Below, one piece after another: positions 10,824-21,574 of a DNA stretch of 64,000 nucleotides. Source of the DNA: Monomorium pharaonis (Eukaryota; Arthropoda; Insecta; Hymenoptera; Formicidae); contig NC_050471.1 of the NCBI RefSeq assembly GCF_013373865.1, positions 19,959,047-20,023,046 on the forward strand. The letters run 5' to 3'. The notes under the pieces were generated by a model. It was not told the origin of the DNA, did no database searches, and was given only the letters and a program-made list of their open reading frames with translations. The number at the start of each line of letters is the position of its first letter. Within the stretch, counting starts at the first letter, position 1. The position numbers were made by a program, and so were the translations under genes.

Positions 10824-11681
10824 TGTTCGAGATTAGAACAGTTTCATTAGAATTTTAACATTTTCTTTTGCTCTGTTTTATCCGCGAGTAGTGAGAGCTG
10901 CTGACAGCCATCGCGCTCATTGTTCATTCATTCGATGCACCTAGTCGCACGGCGCTGTCACTCATCACGCGCGCGTCTTTCGTTGTCTCGCATCGTGGTA
11001 ATTATGCACAAACAAACATGCCCCAAAAAGGGCATGTCAAAATCAATGCCTAAATAAGTCTCGAAATCAGTTCCCTTGCCGCCCCTTTTTTCGCCTCCGC
11101 GATCGTAATTGTCTTAAGACGCAAAATTAGTCAGTCTCTCGCAGCGCGGCACCAACATTAGATCGTCCCGCAGATCTCTCGCGTCATCCGCCGATCCTAG
11201 CTGCGGGGATTCACTTCTGTTCCATCCCTAATTCGGCAACTTATGTCAATTAATTCTTAAGTTCGAGTATTCGTGTGAATGTGTGAGTGCATCATGTTAA
11301 TGCGCGGGTGGCCGTATCTTTCCCGCGAACGTCCTCTGCCTCGTGCACAAGATCTCCGTCGGATCAGATCCGCGCGCAAGATTTCCGGATTCGCGAGAGC
11401 TTCGATCTAGAGGCTCTTCAAGATTTCCGCGTCGATTACAGGCAGCGTAATATCGAGACGTGTCAAGATCTCTGTAAGATTGTAAAAGATACGATTCGCC
11501 CCTCGCTCCGAACGTCCGTTTTTAAATAAATAATTAAAGAGTGAATGACACCATCGCCTCCTTTTTCTTCCTAACACCCCCCGCGAACCTACCGCATTCC
11601 TCACCACTCACTTCGCGTCTCAATTGGGACGGATCTCGGCATTCTCTGTGCGATCGCGTTTACCCTACGCACGCACAAAGA
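10824..11681. mobile_element. Solo LTR, copy 1, target duplication GTATA
   Basis: The 858-bp element begins TGTTCGAGATTAGAACAG and ends at 11681. It is flanked by GTATA at 10819-10823 and 11682-11686. It is clearly homologous along its length to 31747-32625, which has a different target duplication (GAAGA). Two independent insertions with the same end points therefore define the LTR. It contains no coding domain. Removing it restores a splice acceptor and an open exon of the MULE-type locus, which supports both calls. Confidence 0.88.
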
Positions 11682-12026
11682 GTATAGCTAAAAATTATTA
11701 CAAATTTTAATAGTACAGGATAATTGTTTTGCATTTTAGCTGCTAAGGTAAAAATTAATAATAAATAGTTTCAGTTACCGTCCCAATTCAAATTCCATTT
11801 CAGCCTGCTGAATCTGGAAGTCCGCTGCTTATAATTGCCGTGGACGATCGTAGGCTATTCTACATCCAGCTTCTACGCTTCTATAATTTGCGTTGATCTT
11901 GACTTTACATAATTCATCTGGAATTATTTTTAACATTATAAAATCTATTTTAATAATATTTTTTTATTTACAAATTTACTTTATTTTCATAATTAGCTAC
12001 CATTTTCTACACAGTTGGACGATTAC

Positions 12027-12652
12027 CTATTGTTTTCGATGCGTGTAAATGAAAATTTTCACATGTATTATTTGTTCGAAATGGTTTTTTATAAACTGAT
12101 ATAATATTTGATAATGGGAGCCAATATGTTCGCATGTACGTCCCGAATCTTTGCAATTTGTCTCTAGCTGGTTCGTTCCTTTGCCATACACGATCTATCA
12201 GACTCATTATATGTGCCACTCCTTCATTTATCTTTTCAGATGGCAAATGAGCGACCGCATAACTTTTTTCCAAGATGTAATCATAATCCGTAGATATATT
12301 TAAACCTCCCCATTTCTTTGCAAGAGCCTATAATAAAATATTATATTACTACAATGAAATATTATTTTTTTTAACAATTAAATAAATATAAACAATTAAT
12401 GTTAATTTTTACACGCTATAAACAATAAAAGTAAAGAAAGATAATTACTTGTTTAAAATGGAAAAGACACCCCGCGATTCTTGCTGTAGGAAAGTTATCT
12501 TTTGCACTGTTTATTTGTGCCTTTTCGAAATCGCTAGTGATCGTTGTAATATTATTTTGCATTTCAGGAATTAAATCAAATAATTTTTGCCAAATAGCAG
12601 TATACATTGCTCTGGTTTTTGAGCTAGTTAATGCAAAAATAGCTGGAAAACC
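12027..12652 (-). pseudogene. MULE-type transposase domain fragment, two exons (12652-12449 and 12327-12027)
   Basis: Exon one starts after a TTACCAG acceptor, runs 68 codons and ends at a GTAATT donor. It encodes the motif TSDFEKAQINSAKDNFP followed by GCLFHFKQ, a hallmark of MULE transposases (an acidic residue in DFEKA and the C/H of GCxFHF). Exon two starts after a TATAG acceptor and ends at a GTAATC donor. It encodes YWLPLSNI and FRTNNTCENFH, matching the region after the catalytic core with its conserved glutamate. The two exons join in phase 0. No N-terminal FLYWCH-like or first-aspartate exon is found upstream, so the locus is truncated on that side. In active elements this enzyme cuts and moves DNA; here it is a relic or the core of a decayed domesticated gene. 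Confidence 0.7.
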
Positions 12653-13039
12653 CTGGTAAAATTATTAATATTTTTATATAATTTCAGGTAAACATTTTTC
12701 TTTTTTGATATTAACACTGTTATTTGTGTTGCTAATATTATATAAGATGTTCTGTCATTTTTTAATAATTTTCTTCATGTAAGAGAGACAATGACATTTT
12801 ATATATTTTCTTAATTATATTTTCTCATACCTCATTCACAAAACTGTAACAAGTCCATATAACATTAATTAATAACTATGTAACTACCTGCCTGTGGCTG
12901 CGGAGTAGCTCACGAGCGGTTCGAGCGAGGGGGAAAAGGAAAATAATCTTACTCGGTTTTCTTAGGTGATTAACGTAGCAACGCCTTTATTATATTTGAG
13001 ACAAAAAGAAAGAGTAATTTACATTTAGACGACAGTACT

Positions 13040-13300
13040 ATCCATGTAGCACAGCAGCATCTGAAAAGCGCTCCTAAAGCGCTACTGCGGGTGCAGGATT
13101 TCAGCGCTTTTTTAGCGCTTTGGAAGCACGTAAGCGCTTTAAAAGCGCTTTCAAAATCCACTATAAAAAGCGCAAAATAAGCGCTAATAATCAGTGCAGG
13201 AAAAATTTTTTTAGCACTTTAAGTGCACTCAAAATCTACTGATGAAAGCGCGTTATAAGCGCATTATAAGCGCATATGATCAGCGCTAAATAATTGCAGT
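13040..13300. repeat. Cluster of AGCGCT palindromes
   Basis: About a dozen AGCGCT/AAGCGC steps occur within 260 bp, often paired across 4-8 A/T bases, for example at 13076-13084, 13103-13121 and 13130-13150. They behave like a set of short hairpins in otherwise AT-rich DNA. No gene overlaps them. Their origin is unknown; an inverted-repeat transposon remnant is likely. Confidence 0.5.
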
Positions 13301-14210
13301 TTCAAAGCACTTTTAGAGCACTTCTAAATATAGGAGCACGAAAAAATAAACAATATTGTAAATATATTTTAAACATTTATTTTTTTTATTCAAAAAGGAT
13401 AACATAAAAAGTATTATTAAACTATATTGAAGACGTCGCAATTTAATCCGTTCATATATTTATATTAAATACATCTTTTTATATCGATTTGTGTACACAA
13501 CAGCTTTAATGTGCATTAATGCGTTTAATCGAATTCGTTATAAATTACTTTTTACATAACATTTTGTGATAAGCATTCTCACATATCAAACATCATTATA
13601 AATAATTCATTTTGATTCTTTTTACGAACTTTTGCGATACAAAATGAAATAATGCTTCATCAGCCTTCATACAATATAAACGAGGAGATTTACTATTTCG
13701 TTGGAACGGTACATACCTTAATTCAATTTAAAAAGAATGCAACGGACGCGCAGCAATCACGTATACAATTTTGATAAAAAGTTATTTCGTAAAAAACAAC
13801 CACGTAATCAATAGAGCTCGTGTCTAGATACTAAGGCACCAAGATATAGTGTATGAAATTAGTTGAAGATGTAATTTTATAGTTTCAGATTATAATTGCC
13901 AATAAAACTACAAAATATACTCTAATACTGATTCTATTCAACAAATTGAAAGAGAGAACAATGAACGAAAAGCGATGAACAAGATGTTCAATTGTGAGAT
14001 ATATCTGTTAATTGACATTTTGATTCTATTTATTGATATTTGCATAGTAAAATTTCCGATTCGTATTGTAGCGTATGTGAATATAACATACGCAAAGTTT
14101 CCCCCAATCGGTAGCCTAAGAGGCTACCGATCAATTACGCGAGCCCTAAGCGATTAGCGACGATACCAAAGAGAACAAAGCAACACTATCATTAATTGTG
14201 CTACGCAAAC
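13300..14210. other. AT-rich stretch without a gene, one perfect hairpin
   Basis: No coding region is supported. The only notable structure is ATCGGTAGCCT (14107-14117), which pairs perfectly with AGGCTACCGAT (14121-14131) across a 3-nt loop. Confidence 0.5.
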
Positions 14211-14640
14211 TTTTGTTAACTTTGTAACCGTGAATCCTGTGTGCCGATTGGCTACGGATAGCCGCGGGATTCAGGGTCCGGGCGGCGGGCTCGAATAAGT
14301 GAAAAGACAGGTATTCGGTAAAAGCGTGATTTATTGATTAATAATAATAATCCTGTGCTAATATGTACAATTCCCTGCGCTAATATATACAGTGTGGTCC
14401 TCGCTGTGTGAGGTGTCCGTGTGTCGTGTGCTGTGGCGACGATGTCGCAGTGCTCGTGCGCTTGCGCGTGATCGGTACCGGCGCTCTGATTGGTTACGGC
14501 AATATGCCTGTCGGTCGGTCGGTGCGCAGATGGTGATGGCGGCGGATCGCGGCGGATGCGGCGCTCGTATTGGTCGTGGCGGCGCGACGGCGCGGTGTGG
14601 TGATGTGGCCTTAAGGCCCGGCGCTAGCGGCGCGACAATG
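14211..14640 (-). other. GC-rich segment, possible decayed LTR
   Basis: The block starts near a TGTAACCG and ends near a CGCGACA. On the minus strand it carries an AATAAA at about 14330, and it contains three imperfect copies of a phrase like GATTGGTTACGG. No matching target duplication was found, so the LTR call is weak. Both long open frames here are GC-driven and overlap each other. Confidence 0.25.
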
Positions 14641-14669
14641 TGTAGAGCACTAGAAAAGTAGGTATTCTC

Positions 14670-15023
14670 CTTTGAGTATATATACATGGAGGAGGAATGC
14701 CAGCACTGAAAGTGTGTCCAAGATCTGTGCGAGAGAGAAAGGTATATCATGATACTTGCTCTCTCTGCGCATACGTCAAACGCTATATGTACAATGGCTG
14801 ATGGCATTGTATGTTTCACACACACATACAATTCGTAATTAAGTACAAAAGTGCACAAGAAGTGCACAAGAAGTGTTGAAACTGCGGTGCAGATAATGAT
14901 ATTAACGCATGCGCAGAGAAAGCGAGTATCATGATATACTTTTCTCTCTCGCACAGATCTTGGACACACTTTCGGTCTACATAAAACCATAGCAATTCCT
15001 CCTCCATGTATATATACTCAAAG
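14670..15023. mobile_element. 354-bp MITE with long inverted repeats and 8-bp target duplication
   Basis: The ends are CTTTGAGTATATATAC and its reverse complement, with arms of about 115 bp showing scattered mismatches and small indels. The flanks are GTATTCTC at 14662-14669 and 15024-15031. An 8-bp duplication fits hAT-type transposition (P elements also give 8 bp). No ORF is supported. The two arms could fold into one long hairpin. Confidence 0.88.
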
Positions 15024-15675
15024 GTATTCTCACGTCCGCCATTTTTCTTCAAACTAGCAAGTAACTAGCATAATGTTTTATATATACAGGGTGTCCCTAA
15101 GCACCCACGCCAATGCTTGTAAAGAGGTAGAAGGGATCGAGACAAACATAAATACCCAATATTGTTTGGGTTTGGTCCACCAATAATCGAGATATTAATT
15201 TTTTTAATTGTGCGAATGAGAGCGCGCGGAAGGAAGAGCTCGAGCCGTTCGAGCCGTAGCACGGCCCACTGTCTCGAGTATTGGCGCCGGCGGCCGGGGA
15301 GAAGAGGGAGAGTCGCGCCGCTCTGTGCTTCGCTGCTCCCACGTCCCACCGCACCGCGTCTAGACTTGCATCAATGGCCGCTCTCGCGTCCCACCGCACC
15401 GCGCCAAGACTCGCGTCGTTACACACATTCATGACAAATGACATAATTATGAATATAGTAAATTAATTAAAATTTTTGGTACATTCACGATAGATTCTTT
15501 CTTTTTCTTAAATATCTTATTTACAGTATCATACAATTCTAACTTTGTTTCTTATCGAATTGTATCGTACTGTTAAATCTTTGATAACGAAAACATTGAT
15601 AAAAAATTATCCTAAAATTCACGATTGATTCTCAAATTGAGTTTTTTTATACGTGTATTATAATATTTGCCACAT

Positions 15676-15950
15676 CGAGTTCTCTCATCGTTATATTTTT
15701 CTCTTACACGATGTCTTCATAGATATTTTTTCATACTGCAACAATGAAACATACTTAACTAACAGGAAATGAGAGAACGATAGAAAATGATATCATTTCT
15801 TGAAATTTTTTCTTTTTGATTCAGAGAAATGATGGATTGTGAAATATAAAACGATTAGATTCTCGTGTTTTTTTTTTAAATAAATCACTGAAAATCTATC
15901 GTAATTAGTAAGTATTTCGGATAAGTATTTCGCGCATTTTAGTACGACAC

Positions 15951-16019
<69 letters not shown>

Positions 16020-16392
16020 TCCCTCTCAAGTACTCATAAATACAATAAATATTATCACTTTTAACAACATCTTCACATTGTACTATCTACTTATATTTTG
16101 TGTAATTTAAATAAAAATTTTTATTAAACACGCTCGAAGAAAAAAATTAGCGAAAATTATCACTAGAACTGCGATAAATAATCAGCGCGATATTTTCTCT
16201 CTGAGTGTTGTATCGCGTTTAATATTAAAAGTGTTAAAGAAAAAGTAATCTCATTAAAAAAATTTCAAGAAATGATATCATTTTCTATCGTTCTCTCATT
16301 TCCTGTTAGTTAAATATGTTTCATTGTTGCAGTATGAAAAAATATCTATGAAGACATCGTGTAAGAGAAAAAGATAACGATGAGAGAACTCG
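15676..16392. mobile_element. Inverted-repeat element with 137-bp arms around a (CT)n tract
   Basis: The left arm (15676-15812) and right arm (16256-16392) are near-perfect reverse complements, starting CGAGTTCTCTCATCG. The centre holds a (CT)n microsatellite at about 15952-16020. No target duplication is clear. It is most likely a foldback-type or MITE element. Confidence 0.75.
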
Positions 16393-16824
16393 ATTGTTGG
16401 CGATTTGACAGCAAACTCGCTGCATTTGGCTATCTGGATCTTGTTTGAAAAATAAATTTAAAATTATTTGTCAATACCATTGATAATGCATTTAATCAAT
16501 ATTATTTCGAAAATATTGTGGTAAAAAATTAATTGCTGCACTTATTCGTACTGCTTCTTTAAAAAAATTATTTTTTACCTTCAGAGTATTGAAAAAATTC
16601 ATTTATGCAACTGTCCGTGTATTGCTTAAATTATGATACATCCATATCTTCGTGTACATAGCACGGAACGCAACCAGAATTGTGCATATATGAGTTACCC
16701 GCTCGCCCAAATGTGGACATTAGCTACGTAGTTCATGTCCATTTTATTTAAAGGGCCCAGATGGCGTATCGCGTTCGCGGATCACCTAAAAGGCGGCCGT
16801 GTCGTCTCTCAGTCTTCTCTCTGG

Positions 16825-17251
16825 TAAAGACCTATAATCAAAGATGCGCCAATGGTCCCCCACCATGACTGCTATCCACCATCTTGTACCCATACGGAGA
16901 CTGGATGGGGGCTGGGCCGGGGGCTGGGGTCTGGGGCTGGGGTCTGGAGTAGTGGAGATAATAAACAATGCGAGCCTGCTCCAAGTTGTACGCAGCCATA
17001 TAACAGATGCAAATTTAATTTTTCTTGTTCTTCCTGAGTGTATGTAGTCAAAATATAGTGACCCTAGAGTGCAGAGATTGAATTACCTTATAATTTCTGA
17101 CACATATTTCTTTAACCTATACTGCTCAACACAGAGCACTCTCCCCTCTTCTTCGCCCAGCGTGGGTACGCAATGGCGGATAAACCATGTGACTCAAGTG
17201 ATCAATCAAAATTGTGTTCGCCATTGGCGAATCTTTGATTATAGGTCTTTA
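16825..17251. mobile_element. 427-bp MITE with 8-bp target duplication CTCTCTGG
   Basis: Inverted ends start TAAAGACCTATAATCAAAG and continue for about 30 bp with one mismatch. Both flanks are CTCTCTGG (16817-16824 and 17252-17259). The interior has a strongly G-rich segment (16907-16946). hAT-type mobilisation is inferred from the duplication length. Confidence 0.88.
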
Positions 17252-17725
17252 CTCTCTGGTAATTGCGAGCGCAGCCATCTAGGGTCTTAGGTTTGTTCAA
17301 ATTTACTACATTGGTTGTCTGTACTTTGTCTCATAATTCAGATGAACTTTAATTCTTGTTCTGCGGGTATGTATGGGTGTCAGGAAAAGCCATGGAATTA
17401 ATTAGAGGTTAAATATAAGTAAAAATATTGAAAAAAAATAAAAAGGGGAGGGGTTGGGACGACGGGACGTCACACCCGATATGCTCAATCTCGCTTAATT
17501 ATCTGGGTATAAGTTCTATGACCATGCGCATGAAACGGAACGCACCCTGTGTATCGTGAGATGATTAGTGATCGAGTCCGTGCCGCCGCATATCAATCGA
17601 GTGACAGTTCGAGGTTAGCGGCGAGTTAGTTTTTATTAGTGTTATGCATAATTATGCATATTACATCGTGGAATACATCGTGGATTACATTGTAGAGGGA
17701 AATATACCTTGCATAATCAGATAAT

Positions 17726-18776
17726 CCAGTGAACACAGTAATATAGTAGCAGTGTAATAGCAATGTAACCGAATATAACAGGTTACGTTACTCTGAAATT
17801 ACACGTAATTTACATGTAAGTTACAATTTCCGATTCAGCAATATAACATGTTATAATTACATGTTATCTAACCGTTACACAACAGTTACAAAGAAAAATA
17901 AAATAAAATATAAATTTCATTTTTAAAAAATTATTTTTATCAACAGCACATACTACATTTAGAATAAATTTTTATTAATTAATTAAATTTAAATTGTTAT
18001 TTTTTATTTTATTCTTACTTGCCGCTGCTAGGTTTGAACCCGGGACCTTAGGATGATAAACCTTGTACTCTACCTGCTACGCCAATTTGACTCATCGATA
18101 TGGGTACTTGTTATTGTCTACATATACCTATATGTTATAAACTGACGCAACTATATTATTTTTTATAAAAGCAATTAAATTTTGCAAAACATATTAAAAA
18201 TAAATAGCATTAATTTATTTACTTATTAATTTCATTGTTAAATTTATCTTTTTCCATAACCTTAATAATTTGATGGAAATTGCGATCTATTTAGCATTAA
18301 TCTTTAAAGCGTTCAAATGATTAATTAGATGGTTAACTATATAGATCGTAATTCTAAGAAAAATTGAATAGTATACATTTATTATTCTGTTTTTGTTCAG
18401 CACATGATGAATTTAGATTTTGTGCGCAGTAATTGTAGACAAACCGTTATTTTTGAAAACATTATCTTTATAATAATTTTTTTTATTATCAAATAGATGT
18501 CATTCAGGATGTTATAATGTTGTCTGATTTCTGAGTCAACTACGACACATCTTTCTGTAATAACATTGATACGAACGTGTTATGTTACGATTATACAATT
18601 TTTGTTGAATAACTGTAACGCCAAAACGATGTATAACAGCTATATCACTTGCGTATAACAAATATTACGTAACAGGTTATTTCCATGTCATATAGCACCT
18701 ACATATCACAAGAATAACAATGTTAAATTACTTGTAACTTCCATGTTATATTGCCGCTATAAAATGTGTTCACTGG
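17726..18776. mobile_element. TIR element carrying a tRNA-like relic
   Basis: Ends are CCAGTGAACACA and TGTGTTCACTGG, a perfect 12-bp inverted pair. The subterminal regions are rich in short inverted steps such as TAACATGTTA. An uninterrupted relative of the target is visible at 60469-60483, where the sequences that flank this element here are contiguous. That shows the element is an insertion, although the exact target duplication is ambiguous. No transposase is encoded. Confidence 0.7.
18020..18092 (-). pseudogene. tRNA-like relic (box A and box B-like)
   Basis: Read on the minus strand, TGGCGTAGCAGGTAGAG resembles a tRNA D-arm/box A. GGTTCAAACC, about 35 nt later, resembles box B and the T-loop. 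The acceptor ends do not pair, and the T-stem and D-stem contain mismatches, so this is not a working tRNA. It may be a tRNA-derived SINE head or a pol III promoter captured by the surrounding TIR element. Confidence 0.5.
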
Positions 18777-18859
18777 GAAGTTATACAGAATTTTCATTTT
18801 TGTATAGAATAAACTATTCTGAGATAAAATTGATACTTTGTGTTATGTTTCTTTTTTTA

Positions 18860-19085
18860 ATTTTAAAAGAAAGAGGAAGAATTACAAATCTTGTCTTAAA
18901 TTTAAGCCAATTCCAAAGAAGCTGAAGTTGACAGAAGAGCAGCAAAAAACGTATAAAATCATTAATACAACCTTACTTATAAATTTACTAGTTCTACGTT
19001 ATTTACAAAGCTACTAGTATTGGATAGTAATGATTTATTCCAGTCAAAATTTCTATATGGTAAGAAAAATTTTCATTATACATTC
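18860..19085. repeat. Left copy of a duplicated segment, interrupted by the LTR retrotransposon
   Basis: This sequence, with phrases such as GCTACTAGTA, TTGGATAGTAAT and TTTCTATATGGTAAGAAAAA, continues at 27627 after the retrotransposon. It is homologous to 27720-28090. The first copy is therefore the disrupted one. A weak coding feel (lysine-rich frame near 18870-18960) is not enough to call a gene. Confidence 0.7.
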
Positions 19086-19835
19086 TGTTGCGCCTTGCGG
19101 TATAACAAAATATTTTTGCCGTACCTTGCGGTGCGACAAAAGATCTTTCGGGATTCGTTGCTGCCCAAGGAGTAGGAACTCGAGGAAAAAGGCAGCTTTT
19201 GTTGGCAGGGTCCTCAAATCACTCACTCACTGATTCTAAGTCTGTTTGATATAAAGATTTATTTCACTGCGGTTCGTACATTGGTTGCGGTCGGCGACGG
19301 TGCCGCGTCGTATTACACTTGATTAGATACGGCGCGTGACTTGGAGTTAACGCGTCGTATCTTCACTCGCTTGAGATTTGCTCGCGGCTAAGTCCCGAAC
19401 TCGAAATTCACTTGTGCGGGCCGTACGTATCGGCTTGATTACTATTCACTGATCCCGCTGGCCGCTGTTCGGCAGCGGCTTAAATAGTGTCGCGGATTTA
19501 ATTATTAGTGGGGGCATCGGACCCTCCGCATGACCATATATGGTCATTCCCGCGCGCATCCGGCGCGCGGGAAATATTTGCGAGTTTAGCAACAATTGCC
19601 AAAATGCAGGTATGCATTTCCGGTGGCATGATTGTTGCTAAGCTGGCTTCGCTACTTCGTTAAGGTGGCTGGTGCGTTGCCCAGTGCGATGACCGGCCGG
19701 CAGCGCACGAGGCATGTGTCACCTGACACCTTGTGATAGCGAGCCTTCCTGGGCGAGCTATCTTATAATTTTAATATTTTATTTCCTTTATTTTATGATA
19801 TAAATTTATTGGTTGTGAGTGTTTCGCTCACAACA
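19086..19835 (-). repeat. 3' LTR of the errantivirus-type element
   Basis: The LTR ends are TGTTG and CAACA. It contains two copies of a CCTTGCGG core within its first 65 bp (plus-strand reading) and a polypurine tract next to its inner edge. Compared with the other LTR it has single-base changes and four or five 1-bp indels, such as at the GGACCCTCC/GGGCCTCC site. Confidence 0.93.
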
Positions 19836-19889
19836 TCCCTCCCCCGTTGAAAAAACAAAAACGGAGGTACGAGGTTTTTGTATATTTAA

Positions 19890-21446
19890 TTAAAAACGCG
19901 TGCTATTACTACGCTTTAAAATAGATCTGGGAATTGTATATTCCGCATCTATGTCTAGTGTGACTCGCTTCTCATGGCTGTTTCTCTTTTTCTTTTTTAT
20001 TACAACAACAGTTATTATTATTGCTAGTATTATTACAATCACTGTTCCGCTGGTAGCCGTTGGATAGATAAAGTGTGGTGACTGAAAAATTGTATTCGGT
20101 TGTTCATTCAATTTTTTGTCCATTTCGATAATTTGTTTGTTTAATTCCTCTAACTTTGAGGAATGTAGGACAATGTTTTGTAATTTTATCGGTTGCATTG
20201 CATTTATGTTTAGCTTTGTTTCGTTTTTTAGTATAGAAATATTGTATTGTGGTAAAAATGTTTCTATTTCTGTACTGTGTGATAACTTAGGAGACTTCAT
20301 TATCGTGTCTTCCGTCATTAATTTGCAGTTGTTCTTCAACGTTATTTTACCCGTTTTTTCAATCACTTCCTTTATCTGTACATGGTCTTTACAGTAAAAT
20401 GTTACAGTTTGTTTTTTCTGTACGGAATATAGCCATGAGTGCGAGTCGCCTAAGGCTATCCAAAAACTATGGTTAGACGCTATGCTTTTAATGTTACAAT
20501 TTGTGTGATACCTATCGGTTTCTAAAAACGTTTTGACTTCACACACAGAGTGTGGATTAATCCTGTTCGCAGGATAATTTCGCTCGGATAGGTAATCTTT
20601 ATTTATCTTCATACAATTTTGTAAATCGTTGCGCGGTAAGGTTATATACGTGTGCTGATCCCCGTCTATCGCTATGGTCGGATACCTGATGTCTATTACA
20701 GAGAATGTGTTATTATGTTCTGGCACAGGTAGTGCTATCACATTTAATATTTCGTATTTTGACGTCGATATCAATGGAAAACGCAAAATCGTGTATATAT
20801 TTACGCTATCGCAGTATGCGCTTACAAGTGCGAATTGTTCAATAGTTGACCATTCTTCCTGGTTTGCTCTAAATGGAAAGTAGAGTCCTTCCGGGAGTTG
20901 AGAGTTCGCATCTTTAAGCAGTTGTATAATATGGTCTATAGGCATTAGTCTGGGGTGCATTATACCCCTTTTTAATAGGGTGACGTAATCTAAGACGTCC
21001 TCCGCATCGCGAGTTAACTCTGACAGTACGGTGCTGATAATTATAAAATTTGACTCTATGTTGTTTGCGCGTTCGCTCTCTAGTAGTTCTAGCTTGAGAT
21101 TTTTGGTTGCGTTCGCGAGGAGGTATTCGTTATGTTGCACTGTCTTTTCTGTCTCGTCGATGTGTGCTATAGTTGCCTGTATTATTTTTAATTGGTTTTT
21201 TACTGCGTGCTGTGATGACTGTTGTGCGTCATGTAGTATTGCGAGTTGTTCGTCAATTGTCTTTTTGTCGTCGGCGTCCATGGTACCGAATAGCGATTTG
21301 GCTATTGAGCCTACTCCGTCGATCAGTCCTCGTTTTTGTACTGTCGGCGTCTTATATGTGTCAGTTATTCGCAGAATCAGTCGATTTGTCCTTTGGTATT
21401 CTTTTGTGATGACAGCGTTAAAACTGTCGCATATAGCCTTATTCAT
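19890..21446 (-). CDS. Env-like fusion glycoprotein (errantivirus / baculovirus F-type)
   Basis: This 518-codon frame is uninterrupted. It contains a basic cleavage-like site followed by a fusion-peptide-like motif (KRGLIDGVGSIAKSLFG, about residues 38-54), the signature of F-type Env proteins shared by insect errantiviruses and baculoviruses. A single hydrophobic segment of about 22 residues lies near residues 461-483, followed by a lysine-rich stop-transfer and a 35-residue tail, so a type I membrane protein is expected. The first ATG (21446) lies after the point where a signal peptide should be. The open frame continues upstream to the stop at 21564-21566 without an ATG. In known errantiviruses env is translated from a spliced mRNA, so the true start is probably joined from upstream. 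It is the only gene of this element without a visible break. Confidence 0.85.
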   Translation of the reverse strand: MNKAICDSFNAVITKEYQRTNRLILRITDTYKTPTVQKRGLIDGVGSIAKSLFGTMDADDKKTIDEQLAILHDAQQSSQHAVKNQLKIIQATIAHIDETEKTVQHNEYLLANATKNLKLELLESERANNIESNFIIISTVLSELTRDAEDVLDYVTLLKRGIMHPRLMPIDHIIQLLKDANSQLPEGLYFPFRANQEEWSTIEQFALVSAYCDSVNIYTILRFPLISTSKYEILNVIALPVPEHNNTFSVIDIRYPTIAIDGDQHTYITLPRNDLQNCMKINKDYLSERNYPANRINPHSVCEVKTFLETDRYHTNCNIKSIASNHSFWIALGDSHSWLYSVQKKQTVTFYCKDHVQIKEVIEKTGKITLKNNCKLMTEDTIMKSPKLSHSTEIETFLPQYNISILKNETKLNINAMQPIKLQNIVLHSSKLEELNKQIIEMDKKLNEQPNTIFQSPHFIYPTATSGTVIVIILAIIITVVVIKKKKRNSHEKRVTLDIDAEYTIPRSILKRSNSTRF

Positions 21447-21574
21447 TACCGCGACGATTCTACATAAGTTGTCAGTTTTTTGTACATATTTTTCAATTTG
21501 CGTCAGTCTTTTTGATAAAGACGCGGTGCTTATCTTAATTATTATTTCTACTTTCTCTCTTTTTTATTTTCGCG

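Noticed and set aside
18020..18092. Functional tRNA gene
   Set aside because: The acceptor and T-stems do not pair; only box-like motifs remain.
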